Of a stretch of 64,000 nt of DNA, positions 58,404 through 64,000 are shown piece by piece. The notes beneath the pieces were generated by a model. The model was not told the origin of the DNA, did not search any database, and worked only from the letters and a program-made list of their open reading frames with translations. Each line of letters opens with the position of its first letter. Positions within the stretch are counted from its first letter, which is position 1. The DNA comes from an uncultured Opitutaceae bacterium (GTDB lineage: Bacteria; Verrucomicrobiota; Verrucomicrobiia; Opitutales; Opitutaceae): assembly GCA_937889545.1 (NCBI GenBank), contig CALAOT010000071.1, positions 1 through 64,000 on the forward strand. The letters run 5' to 3'. Made by a program: the position numbers and the translations under genes.

Positions 58404-59285
58404 TCAGCTGCGGTCGTCGTCCACGATCCCCGAGATCCTCCGGTGCTCCTGTTTCAAGAGATTGGAGATGAACTGCTTGTCCAGCTGGTAGGACTCCGGA
58501 AGGGGCCGGGCATAGGCGGCTTCCGCGGCGGGCTGGGCCGGCTTCCCAAGGGAGCCCTCGATGTCCTGCATATTGGTGAAGTTCTTTCCAAAATACAGGC
58601 CACCTCCTGCGATTAGGGCCGGAATGACCTCCTGCGGGTCCCCGCTAGTCTCCATGGTGCTCAGCTTGGTCCTCCACAGAAGCTTCGCCTCGCGGTGGAC
58701 GAGCCCTTGGTATTCATAGGCCGAGACGACCACGAAAATGCGCGGCTGGCGCGAGTCCTGCATGACGGTTTCCAGCGGCCCCGCTAGTATTCTGGGCGTG
58801 GAAACGTCCTCGTTCATCCCGCTGCCCTTCTCGCGTCCGATGATGTGGTTCTCAACCTCCGCGCCCAGCTGGTCGGTGCTGACCAGCTCGATTCGCGCCC
58901 TGAGGTTGGTCTTTATCCCATAGGGAACCCTGAGTTGGGTATGGTCGATTCGCAGGATGCCCCAATGGTAGGTGAGCACGACCGAGGGCGTCATCGTCTG
59001 GGCCCCCCGGAAGCCATGGTCGCCAAGGGCCGCATGCAAACTCTGGGCGACCTGATCGGCGGTGGGCGGCGTCTCGCCGGCGATAGGATCTCCCGCTTCG
59101 ATGTACCCTCCGTCAAATGCAACAAAGGATACCGGGTTGTCTTGCGGAGCCGGGGCGGCCTTTGCCTGTTCGGCAACCACCAGCATCCTGAAACTATTGG
59201 AAAAAACGCCGGCTGCCGCTTGCGTGCCGAGGATGGCGGCGCAAAGGACGGCGAGGCCAAGCGCGGGGTAGATGCGTGTTTTCAT
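58404..59285 (-). CDS. Secreted hypothetical protein
   Basis: A 293-residue exported protein (signal MKTRIYPALGLAVLCAAILGTQAAAG). Seen in the mature chain: VSFVAFDGGYIEAGDPIAGETPPTADQVAQSLHAALGDHGF, then PSVVLTYHWGILRIDHTQLR and a block ending PRIFVVVSAYEYQGLVHREAKLLWRTKLSTME. The pattern (conserved beta strands with TADQVAQSLHAAL helix) recalls proteins that are secreted in Opitutaceae, of unknown role. No catalytic motif is identified. The TTG four codons upstream is a less likely start. Confidence 0.68.
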   Translation of the reverse strand: MKTRIYPALGLAVLCAAILGTQAAAGVFSNSFRMLVVAEQAKAAPAPQDNPVSFVAFDGGYIEAGDPIAGETPPTADQVAQSLHAALGDHGFRGAQTMTPSVVLTYHWGILRIDHTQLRVPYGIKTNLRARIELVSTDQLGAEVENHIIGREKGSGMNEDVSTPRILAGPLETVMQDSRQPRIFVVVSAYEYQGLVHREAKLLWRTKLSTMETSGDPQEVIPALIAGGGLYFGKNFTNMQDIEGSLGKPAQPAAEAAYARPLPESYQLDKQFISNLLKQEHRRISGIVDDDRS

Positions 59286-59583
59286 GGGGAATGACAAGGC
59301 TTGGATACCTGATTCAAGTGATTTGATCCGTCGAAAATGACAACTTTCGGGACACGAAAGTACTGACGGCTTGGGAGCGTCAAAGGTTGCGGGCCCGGGC
59401 GCCAGTCGGGCGCAACCGCCTGCGGTGCGGCGGTGGTCCGGCTCGGGCCGATGCGCGAACCGGCCAAGGCTCGGGGAGCCTAACCTGCTCGGGATGATTG
59501 AGAACCGCAGGCGTTGTCACCGCCGGGCGACGGGACCTTGGCGGCGATCATCGGGAAGCCACACCCAGGCCCCGGGGGATTCC
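59286..59583. other. Intergenic region upstream of two secreted-protein genes
   Basis: About 298 bp with no convincing gene. It should contain the promoter of the minus-strand gene starting at 59285 and the 3' trailer of the fucosidase gene. CTTTCGGGACACGAAAG at 59344-59360 is an imperfect inverted repeat of 6-bp arms, possibly an operator or part of a hairpin. Nothing else is seen. Confidence 0.35.
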
Positions 59584-60645
59584 TCACTTGAGGGGCTGCC
59601 CGTGTGCCGTGCCGGCGGACCGCAGCAAGGCGCCGATTTCGCGCAGCCGCTGCAGATGGGGTCCTGAGATCAGGCCGTCGCGATCAGGCGGAACATCCAG
59701 CAGGTAATTCGCATTCCGTTCGTTGCAGGTACGGAGCCTCGCGACGACCGCCTCCGCCGGCTGGAGGTCGGACGGCTGCTTCACCTCGCGCCAGAACCAC
59801 CGGGCGCCGGTCTGGATGGTGTCGCAAACCTCCGCAGGCAGCGCATTGCCCTCGGGCGGAAGCCCCCCCTTCCACGGGAACTCGTTGCTCAGCACGTCTG
59901 AGTCGCGCAGATCCTGCGCGTTGTTGCCCAGGACGACGCAATGCGGCTGAAGCGACCTGATGTAAGCCAGGATCTCGGGCCATTGCCTTCCGGTGTACTT
60001 GTTGTCGTAGCCGTCGACCCAGAGCAGGTCGATCGGCCCGTAGCTCGTCAGCAGTTCGGCCAGTTGCTTCTTAATGAAACCCGCGTAGTCGCCCGCGGCC
60101 TCCGGAGGCAGTCCATGAAGGTTCGGCATTCCCGCGGGGGGCGCGTTCCTGTGCGCCTCGTCCGAATAGTCGCCCGGGAAGCAGTAATATAGCCCGACCT
60201 TGAGCCCGCGCGACCGGCAGGCGTCCACGAACTCGCGCACGATATCTCCTTTCCCGTTCCTGAAGTTCTTAAACAGGGTGATGTCATGCGTCGTCCACGC
60301 GCTATGGTAGAGCGCGATGCCCTCAGTGTGCTTCACCGTCAGCACCAGGTAGGTCATGCCTGCTTCCCTCGCCGCGTCGGCCCATTGCCCGCAGTCGAGC
60401 TTCCTTGGGTTGAACAGCGCCGGGTCCTCGTAGCCGCCCGCCCAGTCGAGGTCAGCAAACGTGCCGAGATTGAAATGGATGAACATGCCGAAGCGCCACG
60501 CCATGAAATCGCGCTGCCGGTCGGTGAGGCTGGCTGCGGCCGCATTCGTGGCGGCCGCTTCCCCGGCACGCGCCGGCGCCGCCAGGGGCGCCGCAAGGAG
60601 CGCCGCCGAGCAGAGGGCAATCCCGGCGCATTGAGGTGAGGTCAC
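59584..60645 (-). CDS. GH29-like alpha-L-fucosidase
   Basis: A 353-residue exported enzyme of the GH29 fold. The signal is LCSAALLAAPLAAPARAG. The start is GTG (60645). Catalytic-domain marks are WRFGMFIHFNLGTFADLDW, MTYLVLTVKHTEGIALYHSAWTTHDIT, KVGLYYCFPGDYSDEA, and the nucleophile region PIDLLWVDGYDN (Asp). GH29 enzymes are usually 430-600 residues with a C-terminal beta-sandwich; this one ends just after the barrel. It removes terminal fucose from glycans. Same strand as the GH31 gene. Confidence 0.85.
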   Translation of the reverse strand: MTSPQCAGIALCSAALLAAPLAAPARAGEAAATNAAAASLTDRQRDFMAWRFGMFIHFNLGTFADLDWAGGYEDPALFNPRKLDCGQWADAAREAGMTYLVLTVKHTEGIALYHSAWTTHDITLFKNFRNGKGDIVREFVDACRSRGLKVGLYYCFPGDYSDEAHRNAPPAGMPNLHGLPPEAAGDYAGFIKKQLAELLTSYGPIDLLWVDGYDNKYTGRQWPEILAYIRSLQPHCVVLGNNAQDLRDSDVLSNEFPWKGGLPPEGNALPAEVCDTIQTGARWFWREVKQPSDLQPAEAVVARLRTCNERNANYLLDVPPDRDGLISGPHLQRLREIGALLRSAGTAHGQPLK

Positions 60646-60685
60646 CGGACGGGTGTGCGGGAAGTCCCGGGCGTTCGCGGCGCCG

Positions 60686-61123
60686 TCACTTCGACGGCGA
60701 ATCGTCCGTCACCCCGTTCGCAGGATTGACGAGATTCGCATCGTGCTTTGCGACGGCTGCTTCCGCCTTCTTCACCATGTTGCCGTAGGTGCTCTGGGGT
60801 TGGTCCGCGACAAGCGAATGGGGCGCGGGCGAGGCAGGCTTTGCCGCCGTCGCCGCGGGCTTCGGAGTTGGGCGTGCGGAGGCGGCGGATGGGCTGGGCG
60901 CAGCGGCTAGGCTACTGGTCGGAATGGTCCCCGTCTGGCCCTTGTAGCGTATCGAGATCGTCTTGTCACCCCGCTCCAGCACCTCGACCACGGTCCCCGC
61001 CTTTATCGAGACGAGACTGCGATCCGCCCGCATTATCGTGTTGTTTGGAAGCAGGATGCCTTCCGCCATGCAGGTGCCCATCGACAGGGCCAGGGCGAGG
61101 ATTCGAAAAGGGATAAATCCCAT
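60686..61123 (-). CDS. Small secreted SH3-like protein
   Basis: A 145-residue protein with a signal (RILALALSMGTCMAEG). The mature front (about 24-70) is a small beta barrel: LLPNNTIMRADRSLVSIKAGTVVEVLERGDKTISIRYKGQTGTIPTSSLA, an SH3b-like pattern. The rest is Pro/Ala/Ser/Thr-rich, likely an unstructured linker, ending in NMVKKAEAAVAKHDANLV. Not tied to a named function. It lies between GH31 and GH29 genes. Confidence 0.72.
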   Translation of the reverse strand: MGFIPFRILALALSMGTCMAEGILLPNNTIMRADRSLVSIKAGTVVEVLERGDKTISIRYKGQTGTIPTSSLAAAPSPSAASARPTPKPAATAAKPASPAPHSLVADQPQSTYGNMVKKAEAAVAKHDANLVNPANGVTDDSPSK

Positions 61124-61278
61124 GTGTTTCTTATTTGGGCGTTCCGACCTTCGTGTCAACAGATGCGTAGGCGCGCTTTCTACGTAGCGCGGGTGTCGCC
61201 TGGGAACACGCGCCAGCCGCTGACGAGCCGCCGGTTCTTCGGGTCGCATGCGGCTGGGGGGCGGGATGGGGAGCATTC

Positions 61279-64000
61279 TCAGTGCAGGACCACCTCGACT
61301 TGGTCGCCGACGTAGTGGACGCGCTGGTCGACCGCCGCGGGGACGAGGGAGAGGCCGGCGGGCCTGGCTGCCGACACCAGCACGACGTCAAAGGTGCGTT
61401 CCGCCAGCATGCCCGGGAAGGTGCCGGTCCGCGCCCCGATCACGAGCGTGCGGGTGGCGTCGTTCCAGCGGATGGGGATGAGGGAGAAGGCCCCGCGCTC
61501 GTAACCGTAGGTGAGCCCGTCGTCCTCGTAGACCGTGAAGGCCCCATCTGCGCCGGCGTACACGTAGAGGGTGACCGGATCAGCGGGCTTTTCCCCGGTG
61601 TACTGGATCTCGGGCCCGGCCGGAATGATCGACCCGGCCTTCACATAGATCGGAATCGTGTCGAAGGGCGCGGCGGCCTCCACGGTCTGGCCTCCGCGAA
61701 GGACTGCCCCGGTCGAGAAATCGTACCAGACGCCGGTTCCAGGAAGGTAGACGCTGCGGCTGCGGGCCTGGTAGGTCGTGACCGGATTCACGAGCAGCGC
61801 GGGGCCGAACATGTACTGGTCGCCGATGTCGCGGGCCGCGGGGTCTGCGGCGAAATCCATCACGAGCGCGCGCATGATCGTGCCGTCCTGCCGGGTCACG
61901 GCGCCGGCGAGAGAATAGATGTACGGCATAAGGCGGTAGCGCAGCCGGTCAAACTTGAGCTCGGCCTGGTAGCCGGGGCTCGACTCGCCGCCGAGCTCCC
62001 ACATCTCGCGGAAGGGGAACTGCCCGTGGGCCCTGAGCAGCGGCACGAACGTGGCGAACTCGAACCAGCGCGTGCTGAGTTCGCGCCACTCGGCGACATC
62101 CGCGGGGCTTGCATCCCTGGCCGAGAAGCGCGACGGCACGGAGAAGCCGCCCGAGTCCATCGTCCAGTATGGCAGGCCGGAGATGCAGAAGCCGAGGCCG
62201 GCGGTGATCTGCTTCCTCATGGCGGTCCACGTGCTCGAGGTGTCGCCCGACCAGACGGCCGCGGCATAGCGTTGCTCCCCAGCGAATCCGGAGCGGGTGA
62301 GGATGAATACGCGCTGGTCGGGCGCGGCGGAGCGCTGGCCCTCGTAGACCGCCGCGCTGTTCAGCAGCGGATAGGCGTTTAGGACGCGCGAGCCCGGGCC
62401 CAGCGCCGTCGGGTTCGCATAGTCGCGCTGGCCGTCGAGCGTGGGCGTTGGCCGGAGGTCGGGCTCGGTTGCGTCCATCCACCAGGCGTCGATGCCGCGC
62501 CGGAAGAGCTGCCGGTCCATCTGCTCCCAGAGAAGCTTCCGGGCGCCCGGATTGAAGGCGTCGTAGAACGTGTAGGGCTGGTTCAGCCAGTCGCGGGTGC
62601 CCTCCGCGAGATTGCGCTCATAGAGATAGCCCCGGTCGCGCATCGCGGAGAAGTTCCCCGTGCCGGGATCGAATTTGCCCCAGACCGAGATCATCAGGTG
62701 CGCGTGCAGCTCATGGATGGCCTTGATCCAGCCGTCGGGATCGGGGAAGCGCGCGGGGTCGAATTCGTGCGAGCCCCAGGTGCCTTCCGGCCAGTAGCGC
62801 CAGTCCTGCACGATGTTGTCGAACGGGATGCCGCGGCTGCGGAAACCCTTCACCACGTCGAGGCTCTGCTGCGCGGTCTCATAGCGCTCGCGCGACTGCC
62901 ACAGGCCGAAGGCCCACGCCGGCATCATCGGCGCCGCGCCGGTCAGCCGCCGATAGGCGCCGATCACGCCGTCGAGCTGCGGGCCGTAGGCGAAATAGTA
63001 GTCAGTGCCGTCGCCCGCCTCCGACCACAGCGAGGTGGCGGTCTCCGCCGTCGGCGTCTTCCAGCGCAGGCGCACCGTCGGCATGCCCTCGTCGCGCGAC
63101 CATTCGAGCTTCAGGGCGTGGCGCCGGCCCGCCTCGAGGGGGACGCGCGCGATCTCAAGCCATGGCAGCCAGCCCTGGCGCCAGTGGTCCATGACGAGGC
63201 GGCCGTCGATCCAGAGCCGGATGCCGCAGTTGGAAAAGGACTCGAACATATGGACGCCGCCGGCATCCGGCACGATGAAGCCTTCCCAGCGCACGCTGCA
63301 GCCCCCCTCGTCCGGCAGGGCGGGATTGATGTCGCGGTTGGGGAGCTTCACGGCGTCGGGAATGGCGATGTCGATCCTCTGCTCCACGCGCCGATCCACG
63401 AGTCTTCTGAAATCCGCGCCTGCGAAGTAGGAGGCGGTCAGGCCGCCCGCATGGCCGTCGGCGTCGAGCAGGCGGGCCGCGGGTATGGGCGTGAATTCGC
63501 GCAGGTCGCCGAAGCGGGTGTAGGAGTTGTTGTCCCACAGCAGTCCGTAGCCGCGGCTCGATACGAGGAACGGGACGGCGACCGTGCCGTTGTGCTGCCA
63601 GAGATCGAGATCATAGCCCTTTATGTCGAGAAGGCCGAGCTGGTTCTGGCCGAGGCCGTACAGGGCCTCGCCGGGATCGGCCGCCCACGCCTGGCGGAGG
63701 TGGAAGGTCTTCGCCCCCTGCACCTCGGAGGGCTCCAGCATGCGGGTGGCAGGCTGCTCGGAAAGGATCGGGCGGCCCTCCAGGTCCAGGAAGGAGACGC
63801 CACCCGAGGAAAGATCGACGCGCGCCTGGAGCCTGGCCGTGCGCAGGGTTGCGAATTCCCCGTCGGCGACGAGCTGCCACGCGGCGGGCGCGGCGCGGCG
63901 CGGGTTTACGATCAGGCTCGCATGGGTGAAGAACATGCGGTCCTTCGCGCTCGCGACGCGGATGATGTCGTCAGCGCAGACCTGGACCTTCAGGAAGGTG
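61279..64000 (-). CDS. GH31 glycoside hydrolase with PA14 insert (partial)
   Basis: The frame is open to the last base, so the N-terminus is missing; about 907 residues are present. The GH31 barrel has the nucleophile Asp in AWWMDATEPDLR. VQDWRYWPEGTWGSHEFDPARFPDP supplies the conserved GH31 loop. A PA14-like domain (GCSVRWEGFIVPDAGGVHMFESFSNCGIRLWIDGRLVM onward) is inserted near the N-terminus, and the C-terminal beta-sandwich follows the barrel. A PA14 insert is known from alpha-xylosidases that act on xyloglucan, so this substrate is likely but not proven. Genomic context (fucosidase next door, xylAB elsewhere) agrees. Confidence 0.9.
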   Translation of the reverse strand, partial: TFLKVQVCADDIIRVASAKDRMFFTHASLIVNPRRAAPAAWQLVADGEFATLRTARLQARVDLSSGGVSFLDLEGRPILSEQPATRMLEPSEVQGAKTFHLRQAWAADPGEALYGLGQNQLGLLDIKGYDLDLWQHNGTVAVPFLVSSRGYGLLWDNNSYTRFGDLREFTPIPAARLLDADGHAGGLTASYFAGADFRRLVDRRVEQRIDIAIPDAVKLPNRDINPALPDEGGCSVRWEGFIVPDAGGVHMFESFSNCGIRLWIDGRLVMDHWRQGWLPWLEIARVPLEAGRRHALKLEWSRDEGMPTVRLRWKTPTAETATSLWSEAGDGTDYYFAYGPQLDGVIGAYRRLTGAAPMMPAWAFGLWQSRERYETAQQSLDVVKGFRSRGIPFDNIVQDWRYWPEGTWGSHEFDPARFPDPDGWIKAIHELHAHLMISVWGKFDPGTGNFSAMRDRGYLYERNLAEGTRDWLNQPYTFYDAFNPGARKLLWEQMDRQLFRRGIDAWWMDATEPDLRPTPTLDGQRDYANPTALGPGSRVLNAYPLLNSAAVYEGQRSAAPDQRVFILTRSGFAGEQRYAAAVWSGDTSSTWTAMRKQITAGLGFCISGLPYWTMDSGGFSVPSRFSARDASPADVAEWRELSTRWFEFATFVPLLRAHGQFPFREMWELGGESSPGYQAELKFDRLRYRLMPYIYSLAGAVTRQDGTIMRALVMDFAADPAARDIGDQYMFGPALLVNPVTTYQARSRSVYLPGTGVWYDFSTGAVLRGGQTVEAAAPFDTIPIYVKAGSIIPAGPEIQYTGEKPADPVTLYVYAGADGAFTVYEDDGLTYGYERGAFSLIPIRWNDATRTLVIGARTGTFPGMLAERTFDVVLVSAARPAGLSLVPAAVDQRVHYVGDQVEVVLH

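Overview
The window is high-GC bacterial chromosomal DNA, densely packed with genes that often overlap by 4 bp (ATGA or GTGA junctions). It has no rRNA, tRNA, CRISPR array, transposase or phage gene that I can recognise. Gene content points to Verrucomicrobiota, perhaps an Opitutaceae-like lineage. The signs are a DUF5069 protein, bacillithiol genes, a lexA-imuA-imuB-dnaE2 mutagenesis cassette behind GTTC-N4-GAAC palindromes, a methylcitrate operon, and plant-polysaccharide glycosidases. The taxonomic call is an inference. Position 1 lies inside a symporter gene next to a perfect inverted repeat, so the left edge looks like a contig end. The right edge cuts a GH31 gene.

Layout. 1-3294: sodium/solute symporter tail, then a bacillithiol cluster made of a very short BshC-like protein, BshB and BshA. 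3380-5693: DUF2059 secreted protein, a repeat-containing membrane protein, and a zinc-finger methyltransferase. 5804-9289: prpBCD, the methylcitrate cycle. 9384-14910: a lipoprotein, then an M28 metallopeptidase, a NUP-family protein and an unrecognised protein with kinase-like motifs. 14952-16254: small hypothetical, DUF5069 and GreA/GreB-like genes. 16297-22937: gltD and gltB (glutamate synthase) and a monothiol glutaredoxin on the minus strand. 23096-27167: DUF486 protein, xylA-xylB, and an SRAP-domain DNA-damage protein.

27287-36487 is a ten-gene operon of membrane and zinc-finger proteins built around MoxR, DUF58, DUF4129, DUF4350, SpoIIM and RDD proteins. 36587-42867 is an SOS unit: two LexA-type palindromes, then a VOC protein, lexA, imuA, imuB and dnaE2. 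43027-44985 holds a CHAD protein, a phosphoribosyltransferase and a broken dehydrogenase remnant. 45056-48563 is a tandem pair of paralogous polytopic membrane proteins with TPR tails. 48618-52065 encodes a secreted thioredoxin/DUF255 protein and a serine beta-lactamase-family hydrolase. 52144-57700 is a tripartite RND efflux system. 57722-64000, on the minus strand, carries secreted hypotheticals, a GH29 fucosidase-like protein and a PA14-containing GH31 enzyme.

The physiology suggested is a heterotroph that uses plant sugars (xylose, fucose- and xylose-decorated glycans) and propionate-type carbon. It keeps a bacillithiol-like thiol buffer and has an inducible mutagenic repair polymerase. 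The most interesting items are the half-size BshC candidate, the kinase-like orphan, the VOC gene heading the SOS operon, and the zinc-finger/GYF additions to the MoxR operon.
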